64,000 nt of DNA, from assembly GCF_036346295.1 (NCBI RefSeq), contig NZ_CP107820.1, positions 124,001-188,000 on the forward strand. The letters are read 5' to 3'. The position numbers were made by a program, and so were the translations under genes. The notes under the pieces are model-generated. The model was not told the DNA's origin, searched no databases, and was given only the letters and a program-made list of their open reading frames with translations. Of the stretch, positions 8,363 to 15,409 are shown piece after piece. Source of the stretch: Streptomyces sp. NBC_00536 (GTDB taxonomy: Bacteria > Actinomycetota > Actinomycetes > Streptomycetales > Streptomycetaceae). The stretch's first letter is position 1; each line of letters opens with the position of its first letter.

Positions 8363-9085
8363 TCAGGAGGGGGTGCGCCAGGCTCTCGCCAGGGCGGCGA
8401 TCTGCGGGATGCCGAAGGCGCCGGTGGTCCGGTCGCGGGCGGCGGTGTCCACGTCGATGCCGCGGAAGCCGGGGTGGCGCACGACCTCCTCGTAGGCGGG
8501 CCGATTGGCCGGGTCCAGGCCTCCGGCCAGCAGGAACGGCCGGGTGAGGCGGGGCAGCAGGGCCAGCACGTCGGCCGGGTCGAGGGTGCGGCCGGTGGAG
8601 CCGATCCGGCCGTCCGCGGTGGCGGTGTCGAGGAGGAAGAGGTCGGTGCCGGCGCGTTCGTAGGCGCCGATGAGCGGGCGTTCGACGCAGCCGCCCCCGC
8701 CCGGGGTCACGTGCAGCACCTTGACGATCCCGACCTCCTCGGGGAGGGCGGACCGCAACGCCCGTACGACCGCGGGTGGTTGGTAGGCGTGGAGCTGGAT
8801 CCAGCCGACCCCCGCACGGCGGGCCAGCTCCGTCAGTTCCCCGGCGTCGGCGAGGAAGGTGACCAGGACCGGCAGGAGGCCGGCCGAGCGGGTCGCCGCC
8901 GCGAGGGCGGCGAAGGCGTCCCGGTCCAGCTCGCGGGGGCCGCCGGGCACGCCGTGCCAGAGCCCGACGCAGTCCGCCCCGGCGGCCGCCGCGGCCCCGA
9001 TGTCCTCCGCCTCCGTGGCTCCGCACACCTTCAGCAGGGTCCGGGACAAGGTGGCGGGGGAAGGAACAAAAGCCCCGGTGGTCAT
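8363..9085 (-). CDS. trpF: Phosphoribosylanthranilate isomerase paralogue
   Basis: 240-residue TrpF-family barrel, the Amadori isomerase step. It keeps the general base Cys21 in K-V-C-G and the general acid Asp153 in F-L-L-D-T. The phosphate loops G-S-T-G-R-T-L-D, L-A-G-G-L and G-I-D-V-D also match the family. Differences include K-V-C-G-A-T in place of KICGIT and a G-I-D-V-D ending that lacks the usual S-S-G-V-E. The start overlaps the dehydrogenase stop (ATGA). With the neighbouring TrpD and TrpC paralogues it gives a complete amine-to-pyrrole sequence. Confidence 0.88.
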   Translation of the reverse strand: MTTGAFVPSPATLSRTLLKVCGATEAEDIGAAAAAGADCVGLWHGVPGGPRELDRDAFAALAAATRSAGLLPVLVTFLADAGELTELARRAGVGWIQLHAYQPPAVVRALRSALPEEVGIVKVLHVTPGGGGCVERPLIGAYERAGTDLFLLDTATADGRIGSTGRTLDPADVLALLPRLTRPFLLAGGLDPANRPAYEEVVRHPGFRGIDVDTAARDRTTGAFGIPQIAALARAWRTPS

Positions 9086-10227
9086 TTGCCGAGTCCCAGC
9101 ATCGAGGCGATGCGGTTGTACTGGATCTCGTTCGTGCCGGAGTAGATCGTGCCGCCCACGGCGTTGCGGACGTCGATCTCCAGCCCGTACTCCGCCATGT
9201 AGCCGTGGCCGCCGAAGATCTGCACGGCGGTGAGGCTGGTGGCGAGGTTGCTCTCGCTGGTGACGAGTTTGGATATGGCGAGGTCGACGGTGATGTTCTC
9301 GCCCGCCTCCAGCTTCTCGCCCGTGTCGTAGAGCCACTTGCGGGCGGTCTCCAGCTGGATCTTCGTGTCGACGATCTTGTTGGCGATCGACTGGTACGAG
9401 CCGATCGACTTGCCGAACGACCTGCGCGTCTTCGCGTATTCGACGCACCGGTCCAGCCGGTGCTGCATCTCGCCGACGTTGACGATGAAGGAGTAGAGGA
9501 TCTCCCGTTTCATCACGTGGTCCAGGACCATGAATCCGCCGCCGACCCGGCCGAGGACCGCCGTCCTGGGGACCCGTACGTCGTCGAAGAACAGCTCGCA
9601 GAGCGGCGAGGTCCGCAGCCCCATCTTCTTGAGCGGTGTGCCCGCCGTGATGCCGGGGGTGTTCCGGTCCACCAGGAAGGCCGTCGTGCCGAGCGGGCCG
9701 CCGTCCGGATGGGTGCGGGCGTAGACCACGATCACGTCCGCGATCGGCCCGTTGCTGACGAAGACCTTGCTGCCGTTGATGACGAAGTCGTCGCCGTCGC
9801 GGACCGCCCGGGTGGTCATCGCCATGGCGTCCGAGCCGCCCTCGGCCTCGGTGATGGCGTGGGCGCCGATCGCCTCTCCCGAGGCGATCAGGGGCAGGTA
9901 GCGCTCCTTCTGCCCGGGGGTGCCGAACTGCTGGACGGGGATTCCGGTCGAGCAGATCGAGGTGGTGACGGAGAAGCTGAGACCGGAGTCCCGGTTGTAC
10001 TCGCCGAGCCCTTCCAGCACGTACATGGTGGTCAGGACCGACTGGCCGAGGCCGCCGTACTGCTCCTCGAAGGGCAGGGAGAGGATCCCGGTCTTCTGGA
10101 CGAGCTTCCACTTGTCCTCGGAGAAGGCGGACTTCTCGTCGAGTTCGAGATGGTCTGCGCTGAGGGCGTCTCCCCACCGCTCCAGGCCTTCGCGCAGATC
10201 TGCCTGGTCGGAGTTCCAACGGATCAC
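9082..10227 (-). CDS. Acyl-CoA dehydrogenase-family flavoprotein
   Basis: 381 residues with the full acyl-CoA dehydrogenase fold: F-E-E-Q-Y-G-G-L-G, I-T-E-A-E-G-G-S-D, Y-A-K-T-R-R-S-F-G, I-F-G-G-H-G-Y. The residue that is the catalytic Glu in MCAD-type enzymes is Ser363 (I-Y-S-G-T-N-E-I-Q). Glu242 in K-R-E-I-L-Y lies where isovaleryl-CoA dehydrogenase places its base. GTG 10227 has AAAGGGG about 7 bases upstream. An adjacent adenylation enzyme and PCP make an aminoacyl-S-PCP substrate likely, as in the oxidation of prolyl-PCP in pyrrole pathways, but here the substrate is inferred. Confidence 0.85.
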   Translation of the reverse strand: MIRWNSDQADLREGLERWGDALSADHLELDEKSAFSEDKWKLVQKTGILSLPFEEQYGGLGQSVLTTMYVLEGLGEYNRDSGLSFSVTTSICSTGIPVQQFGTPGQKERYLPLIASGEAIGAHAITEAEGGSDAMAMTTRAVRDGDDFVINGSKVFVSNGPIADVIVVYARTHPDGGPLGTTAFLVDRNTPGITAGTPLKKMGLRTSPLCELFFDDVRVPRTAVLGRVGGGFMVLDHVMKREILYSFIVNVGEMQHRLDRCVEYAKTRRSFGKSIGSYQSIANKIVDTKIQLETARKWLYDTGEKLEAGENITVDLAISKLVTSESNLATSLTAVQIFGGHGYMAEYGLEIDVRNAVGGTIYSGTNEIQYNRIASMLGLGK

Positions 10228-10271
10228 GACGGACCCCTTTGAATAGTGAATCGTGGTGTGTCTGCGGGTGC

Positions 10272-10317
10272 GGGCCGCCCGGGGCCGGGAATCGCGGTCG
10301 TGGCTCCCGGGCGGCCC
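10272..10317. terminator. Stem-loop inside the long operon
   Basis: Perfect 12-bp arms GGGCCGCCCGGG and CCCGGGCGGCCC just after the ectoine-synthase-like gene, in a 98-bp gap before the dehydrogenase. It may act as a partial terminator or an mRNA processing site. Confidence 0.55.
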
Positions 10318-10325
10318 CGGGTGGT

Positions 10326-10700
10326 TCAGTAGGCCGAGGAGCTGTGGGCGTCGAGGTTGTGCACCTCGTTGCCGCGCAGGGCGGGCGAGAAGACGCAGAC
10401 CAGGCGCAGGTCCTCGTCGGGGCTGGCGACCAGGAAGTGGGCGTCGTGCTGGTCGAGCGCGTACATCCGGCCGGGGACGATCTCGTGCGAGGTGCCGTCG
10501 AGTTCGATGACCTCGCCGGAGCCGGCGATGCAGTAGCAGGCTTCCAGGTGGTTGACGTACTCCAGGCGGGACTTGGTGCCGGCCAGCACGACCGTGTCGG
10601 TCAGCGTGTAGCCGAGGCCGTCCTCGGCCAGGAGGAAGCGGCGGCTCAGGCCGTTGCCCCACTCGACGGTCTTCACGGACTCGATGTCACGAACGATCAT
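10326..10700 (-). CDS. ectC: Ectoine synthase homologue (EctC-type cupin)
   Basis: 124-residue cupin that follows ectoine synthase along its whole length. EctC cyclises N-gamma-acetyl-diaminobutyrate by loss of water. The residues placed around the metal in EctC are present: Glu53 (N-H-L-E-A), Tyr80 (R-M-Y-A-L-D) and His88 (H-D-A-H). ATG 10700 has GGGAG 6 bases upstream. No EctA, EctB or EctD is nearby and the gene sits between Trp paralogues and an acyl-CoA dehydrogenase. It is therefore probably recruited for another cyclodehydration of an amide with a side-chain amine, rather than osmolyte synthesis. Confidence 0.88.
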   Translation of the reverse strand: MIVRDIESVKTVEWGNGLSRRFLLAEDGLGYTLTDTVVLAGTKSRLEYVNHLEACYCIAGSGEVIELDGTSHEIVPGRMYALDQHDAHFLVASPDEDLRLVCVFSPALRGNEVHNLDAHSSSAY

Positions 10701-10756
10701 GGCGAACTCCCGATGTGTGAGGGTGAGCGGAGGGACGAGAGGTACTGGCGTGCAGG

Positions 10757-11626
10757 TCAGGCGGGTACGGCGGGTACGGCGGCGGGCAGGACCGAGCGGA
10801 CGAACTCCCGGAAGGCTTCGGGCACATCGCGCCCGTCCCGCTGGGCCCGTTCCACGGCGGCCACCGCGGCCGAGCCGATGATCGCGGCGTCGGCGCCGCT
10901 GGCCCCGACGGCTTCCACGTCCTGGCGGGTGCTGACCCCGAAGCCGACGGCGATCGGCGAGTCGGTGTGCGCCCGCAGGCCGGTGACGGTGTGGGCGAGC
11001 GCGGCGTGGCCGGTGGCGGGGGCCGTGCCGCTGCGCCCGTAGTGGGCGACGAGGTAGAGGTAGGCCGAGGCGGAGGCCGCCGCCTGGGCCCGGGTGTCGG
11101 CCGGGCTCTGCGTGTAGCAGGTGGTGACCACCGGGAGCCCGGCCGCGGCGGCCGACTCCAGGTGCTCCGCGCGCAGCCTGGGGGGCAGGGCGTGGACGAG
11201 GAGTCCGTCCGCGCCCGACGCGGCGATCTCGCGGGTGACGGCGCCGAGGTCGCGGTCCCCGAGGGAGTACCTCCAGTCGGTGAGCAGGGCGATCCGGGTG
11301 TGGTTCAGGTGCGGCCGTACGTCCGCCACGAAGGCGAGTACGTCGTCCAGCGCGGCCCCGCCCCGGTCCAGTGCCCGGCGCGCCGAGCGCCGGATGACGG
11401 GGCCGTCGGTGACCGAGTCGGGGAAGGGCACGGCCAGTTCGAGGCAGTCGACGCCCTCCTCGTCCAGCATCAGGACGAGGTCGCGCAGGACCGGGAGCGG
11501 CGGGTCGCCCGCGTTGAGGAAGAGGGCGAGTCCGGGGGCTCCGCCGGGGGTCCGGCGCCCCGGGAAGAAGGGCGCGGGAGCCGAGGACACGGGAGTCGAG
11601 GACGCGGGCTTCGTGGGCTCAGGCAC
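10757..11626 (-). CDS. trpA: Tryptophan synthase alpha-subunit paralogue
   Basis: 289-residue TrpA-type barrel. TrpA cleaves indole glycerol phosphate to indole and glyceraldehyde 3-phosphate. The catalytic Glu63 (L-E-L-A-V-P-F) and Asp74 (S-V-T-D-G-P-V-I) are in place, with G-F-G-V-S-T and I-I-G-S-A phosphate loops. The usual loop-2 DLP is replaced by H-A-L-P-P, and the segment that contacts TrpB is divergent. There is no trpB here, so it may free an indole-like product as the plant enzymes BX1 and IGL do. GTG start at 11626 overlaps the TrpD paralogue by 8 bp. Confidence 0.87.
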   Translation of the reverse strand: MPEPTKPASSTPVSSAPAPFFPGRRTPGGAPGLALFLNAGDPPLPVLRDLVLMLDEEGVDCLELAVPFPDSVTDGPVIRRSARRALDRGGAALDDVLAFVADVRPHLNHTRIALLTDWRYSLGDRDLGAVTREIAASGADGLLVHALPPRLRAEHLESAAAAGLPVVTTCYTQSPADTRAQAAASASAYLYLVAHYGRSGTAPATGHAALAHTVTGLRAHTDSPIAVGFGVSTRQDVEAVGASGADAAIIGSAAVAAVERAQRDGRDVPEAFREFVRSVLPAAVPAVPA

Positions 11627-12701
11627 GGGACACCGCCCGGGTGCGCGGCGCCGGGGCGGCCGGCTTCGGGGCGGGCTTGGGGCCCGGCTTCGGGGCGGCG
11701 GCCATGCGCTCGGCCAGGTCCCGGGCGGCGCCCGAGAGGATCGCGCCCTGGGCCAGGGCGACCGCGGAGGGCCAGTCCCTGCGGGTGCCCTCGGCCACGA
11801 GCAGGGCCGCGGCCCCGAGTGCGACCGTACGGGTGGCCACCGCGCCCGCCGTGCCGGAGAGCACGGAGAGGAAGTGCGAGACGGCGTCGGCCGGGTCGGT
11901 CACCGGCCGCAGGTCCCCGAAGGAGCCGTCGCCCGGGGCGAGTTCGCCGGGCCTGATGATCCGGGTCATGGCACGCTCCCCGTAGACGGTGTTGGTGGCG
12001 AAGGGCAGCAGCTCGTCCGCTCCGGTGTCGTTCGCGGTGAGCCAGATCCGCCGGGTGAGGGTGGACGCGGCCAGCTGGCGCAGGGTGTCCAGCGGCGCGG
12101 CGGCCGAGACCCCGGTGATCTGGGCGGCGACCGGCAGGTCGGCGAGGAAGGGGCCGAGCGCGTTCAGGAAGCGGCCGAAGGGCTTCATGCTCAGCGGGGC
12201 CACGGTCCGCGCCAGCCGGGTCAGCTGCGCCGGGTAGACGAAGGGCCCGGCGAAGGCGATCCCGTACGCGGCGAGGGTGTCCTCGGTCTGGGCGTAGGAG
12301 GAGGTGAGGCGGACCCCGAGCCGTTCCAGCAGGTCGACGGAGCCGAGCGAGCTGGTGTAGGCGCGGGAGCCGGTCTTGACCACCTTCACCCCGGCGGCCG
12401 CGGCGACGAACGCCGAGGCGGTGGAGATGTTGAAGGTGCGGGGTCCGCCGCCGGTCCCGACGACGTTGACGGTGCCCTCCCAGGGGCCCGTCACCGTCGT
12501 CGGCGGGCGGCGTTCGGCGAGCGAGTCGAGCAGGTGGCGCAGGGTGTCGTGGTCGGGGAGCCGGCTGGTCAGCGAGGCCAGCAGACCGACGACCTGGGCG
12601 GTGTCGAGGCCGCCGTCGCCCAGCAGGTCCCACCAGGAACCCCAGGTGTCGCGCCCGATCGGAGCCTTCTGTTCCAGCAGGCCGGTGAGTGCCTCGTGCA
12701 C
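11619..12701 (-). CDS. trpD: Anthranilate phosphoribosyltransferase paralogue
   Basis: 360-residue TrpD-family protein, which joins an aromatic amine to PRPP. The PRPP site is recognisable (V-G-T-G-G-G at 81-86, N-I-S-T at 91-94) and the metal pair D229-E230 is kept. The Asp of GTGGD is Gly86, and the KHGNR motif reads K-T-G-S-R (109-113), losing the His and Asn. The anthranilate-side region is also remodelled, so another amine or enamine may be the acceptor. GTG 12701 follows a strong GGGGGAG. A C-terminal K-P-A-P-rich tail of about 30 residues is probably disordered. Confidence 0.85.
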   Translation of the reverse strand: MHEALTGLLEQKAPIGRDTWGSWWDLLGDGGLDTAQVVGLLASLTSRLPDHDTLRHLLDSLAERRPPTTVTGPWEGTVNVVGTGGGPRTFNISTASAFVAAAAGVKVVKTGSRAYTSSLGSVDLLERLGVRLTSSYAQTEDTLAAYGIAFAGPFVYPAQLTRLARTVAPLSMKPFGRFLNALGPFLADLPVAAQITGVSAAAPLDTLRQLAASTLTRRIWLTANDTGADELLPFATNTVYGERAMTRIIRPGELAPGDGSFGDLRPVTDPADAVSHFLSVLSGTAGAVATRTVALGAAALLVAEGTRRDWPSAVALAQGAILSGAARDLAERMAAAPKPGPKPAPKPAAPAPRTRAVSRA

Positions 12702-12738
12702 GGTCGCTCCCCCTCCCTCATCCCTCTCGGTGGTTGGC

Positions 12739-12990
12739 TCAGGCCGCCGCGCGGGCGTCGGCGATGAAGTGGTCGATCGCCTCCACGCTGCGGAAGTTGT
12801 TCGGGTCGAGGTCGGCGTCGCCGACGGCGAGCTCGAAGCGGTCCTCGACCCAGGCGATCAGCTTGAGGACGCCGAGGCTGTCGATGACCCCGTCGTTGAG
12901 GAGGTCGTGGTCGACGGCCAGCTCGGTGGGGGCGGTGCCCGGGAGGAACTCGGTGATGACGAAGTTCTTGATGGTGTCGACGTTGCTCAT
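12739..12990 (-). CDS. Free-standing peptidyl/acyl carrier protein
   Basis: 83 residues, four-helix carrier protein. The phosphopantetheine serine is in D-G-V-I-D-S-L-G-V near residue 38, similar to the stand-alone PCPs of pyrrole pathways. ATGA overlap with the adenylation enzyme upstream makes that enzyme its likely loading partner. It would be activated by the PPTase at 27130-27777. Confidence 0.9.
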   Translation of the reverse strand: MSNVDTIKNFVITEFLPGTAPTELAVDHDLLNDGVIDSLGVLKLIAWVEDRFELAVGDADLDPNNFRSVEAIDHFIADARAAA

Positions 12991-14546
12991 GACGGGATTC
13001 CTTCGGCGAGAGGAGCGGCGGACGCGGCAGTGGTGACAGGAGTGATGGGAGTCAGGCGGTCGAGCGCCTTGCGGTCGACCTTTCCGGTGGCCGTCTTCGG
13101 CAGCGGCTCGTCGGTGAGCGTGAGCTGCGTGGGGACGGCGTTGCGGGGCAGGTGCCGGGCGCAGTGCGAGCGCAGGGCGAGGACGGTGAGGGTGGAGCCG
13201 GGCGTCCGCTGGACCCCGGCGACGAGCTTCTTGCCGCCGATCGGGTCGGGTACGGCGCTGACGCCCGCTTCCAGGACCTCGGGGTGTTCCTGCAGGACCC
13301 GTTCGATCTCGGCGGTGTTGACGGCGACCCCGCGCACCTTGACCTGGAAGTCGGTGCGTCCGGTCAGGTGCAGGGTGCCCTCGGCGTCGCGTCGTACGAG
13401 GTCTCCGCTGCGGAACCAGCGGCGGTCGTCCAGGCCGAGCGGGTGCCCGGTGAACTTGTCGGCGTGCCGGGTCCGGTCGAGGTAGCCGCGGGTCTGGAAG
13501 GGGGTGGAGACGTACAGTTCCCCGCTGCCCGCGCCCTCGACGAGCGCGCCGGTGACCGGGTCCAGGACCAGGGCGTGCACCCCGGGGAGCGGGCGGCCGA
13601 TGGGGACGGGCGGGAAGGAGGTGGCCGATGTGTCGACCTCGTGGATGAAGCTGTCGTTGGTCTCGGTGCACCCGTAGATGTTGTGGACGCGGGCCTTGGG
13701 GAAGAGCGTCGGCAGGGCGGCGAAGGTGCGGTCCGCGATGGCGTCGCCCGTGAACATCACGTGCTCGACGGTCTCGAAGGTGAAGCCGGTCTTGGCGGCC
13801 GCGTCCTGGAGCAGGCCGAAGGCCATCGGGACGGCCTGTACGACGTGCACCTCGTGCCGGTCGACCAGGTCGAGCAGGTGACGGCCGTGGGCGGCGAGGG
13901 CGGGGTCGACCAGGACGGTCCGCCCGCCGCGGGCCAGGGTGGTCCACACGTCCAGCAGGCACAGGTCGAAGTTGAGGGGGGCGTAGTTGAGGACGGTCCG
14001 GTCGGGTCCGATGTCGAAGGCGGCGCCCGCCCAGGCGACGAACCGGTCCACCTCGTCCCGGCCCAGGGGGACGATCTTCGGCAGGCTGGTGGAGCCGGAG
14101 GTGGTGAGCAGGAAGGCCACCTCGGCGGCCTCCTCGGCGGGCAGCGGCTGGGCCGCCACGTCCGGGTTGGGACCCACCCGGGCGCTCTCCCCGCCGGGGG
14201 CGAGTACGTGCGTACACCCGGCCTGGGCGAAGAGGTCGGCGAGCAGGGTGTCCGCGAGCGCCGGGGACGGCAGCATCACCGGGCGGCGGGCGAGCAGGCA
14301 GGCGAGGACGAGGGCGACGGTGGCCGGGGACTTGTCGGCGAGGACACCGACCGGCTCGCCGGGGGCGAGGGCGAGGCGGGCCAGGCGGTCGCGTTCGCGG
14401 CCGGCCAGGTCGTACAGCTCGCGGTAGGTGGTCTCGGCCCCGTTGAAGACGAGGGCGGTGGCGTGCGGCCGGTCGTGGACCTGGGTCAGGAATCCGGCGA
14501 CGAGGCCGGGGGCGGGAACCTGCCGGGTGTTCACGGCGGTGGTCAT
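12987..14546 (-). CDS. Stand-alone amino-acid adenylation enzyme
   Basis: 519-residue AMP-forming ligase with all core motifs: T-T-S-G-S-T-S-L-P-K, Y-G-C-T-E-T, W-F-R-S-G-D-L, G-R-T-D-F-Q-V-K-V-R-G and the catalytic Lys in K-T-A-T-G-K-V-D. A4 reads N-F-D-L-C-L-L-D, so Asp235 (which binds an alpha-amino group) is kept. A hand alignment gives a specificity code of about D-L-L-M-M-T-I-D-S, with an Asp at position 330 that could contact a basic side chain; the middle positions are uncertain. A perfect AAGGAGGTGA precedes the ATG. It should load the adjacent PCP. Confidence 0.88.
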   Translation of the reverse strand: MTTAVNTRQVPAPGLVAGFLTQVHDRPHATALVFNGAETTYRELYDLAGRERDRLARLALAPGEPVGVLADKSPATVALVLACLLARRPVMLPSPALADTLLADLFAQAGCTHVLAPGGESARVGPNPDVAAQPLPAEEAAEVAFLLTTSGSTSLPKIVPLGRDEVDRFVAWAGAAFDIGPDRTVLNYAPLNFDLCLLDVWTTLARGGRTVLVDPALAAHGRHLLDLVDRHEVHVVQAVPMAFGLLQDAAAKTGFTFETVEHVMFTGDAIADRTFAALPTLFPKARVHNIYGCTETNDSFIHEVDTSATSFPPVPIGRPLPGVHALVLDPVTGALVEGAGSGELYVSTPFQTRGYLDRTRHADKFTGHPLGLDDRRWFRSGDLVRRDAEGTLHLTGRTDFQVKVRGVAVNTAEIERVLQEHPEVLEAGVSAVPDPIGGKKLVAGVQRTPGSTLTVLALRSHCARHLPRNAVPTQLTLTDEPLPKTATGKVDRKALDRLTPITPVTTAASAAPLAEGIPS

Positions 14547-15409
14547 GGCTGGTCACCTCCTTCCGCGGACGGCCCCGCGAACTCGATCCAGCCGCTCTTG
14601 ACGGCCGCGCCCTTGGGGGTCTTGCAGGTGAAGCGGACGACCCGGGCCTCGGCGTCGGGCTGCAGGACGATCTCCAGCGGGACACCGGGGGGCACGGGGG
14701 CGGAGAAGCGGCCGCCGAGGCCGCGCACCCGGCCGGAGTCGCCGTCGGCGAAGCGGTCCACGGCCTCCTCGACGGCGAGGGCGACCACGCTCATGCCGTG
14801 CGCGATGACGGTGTCGAAGCCGGCCGCGCGGGCGGCCTCCGCGTCGAGGTGGATGGGGTTGAGGTCGCCGGACGCGTGGGCGTACGTACGGATCCGGTCC
14901 GGGGTCAGCTCGTGCGTCACGCTCTGCGGCGGGCCCGCGCCGAGCGGGGCGGGGGCGGGGGATCCGCCCGCGATGTCACCGAAGGGCTCCAGCAGGGTGG
15001 CGCCCACCAGCAGGGCGGAGATGACCAGTTCCGCGAAGGGTTCCGGTCCGGTGGCCCCCGCGCCCTGCCCGGTCAGCCGGACCCGCAGCGCGATCCGGGC
15101 GCCGCGCGGCTCCTTGCGCACGCCGAGGACCTCCAGGCGTACCGTGACCTCCTCATCCGGGCGGACCGGGCGCAGGACGCGGATGTCCTGGCCGAGGTGG
15201 ACCACGGAGACCGGGCCCGGCTCGGCGGCGGTCAGCTCGGCCACGGTCTGTTCGGCGACGGTGTGGGCGAGGACGAAGGGGTGTACGGGCGAGGCCTGGC
15301 CGGGGGCGGCGGGCGCCAGCCCGGGGCGGGCGGCGGCCCGGTAGCCGGTGACGTCGGCCTCGGTGACGGTCAGGGTGCGGACGGGGGCGGGCAGGGCGAG
15401 GAGCGTCAT
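14543..15409 (-). CDS. MaoC-type double-hotdog dehydratase
   Basis: 288 residues, two hotdog halves. The C-terminal half carries the hydratase-2 motif Y-A-H-A-S-G-D-L-N-P-I-H-L-D with its Asp and His. The N-terminal half is degenerate, as in FAS and PKS-associated MaoC proteins. It would dehydrate 3-hydroxyacyl-ACP after the ketoreductase at 19240. It is coupled by ATGA to the ketosynthase before it and to the adenylation enzyme after it. Confidence 0.83.
   Translation of the reverse strand: MTLLALPAPVRTLTVTEADVTGYRAAARPGLAPAAPGQASPVHPFVLAHTVAEQTVAELTAAEPGPVSVVHLGQDIRVLRPVRPDEEVTVRLEVLGVRKEPRGARIALRVRLTGQGAGATGPEPFAELVISALLVGATLLEPFGDIAGGSPAPAPLGAGPPQSVTHELTPDRIRTYAHASGDLNPIHLDAEAARAAGFDTVIAHGMSVVALAVEEAVDRFADGDSGRVRGLGGRFSAPVPPGVPLEIVLQPDAEARVVRFTCKTPKGAAVKSGWIEFAGPSAEGGDQP

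Noticed and set aside
7602..12701. Reading the Trp genes as the primary tryptophan operon
   Set aside because: TrpE and TrpB are absent, motifs are altered, and the genes are interleaved with ectC-like and carrier-protein genes.
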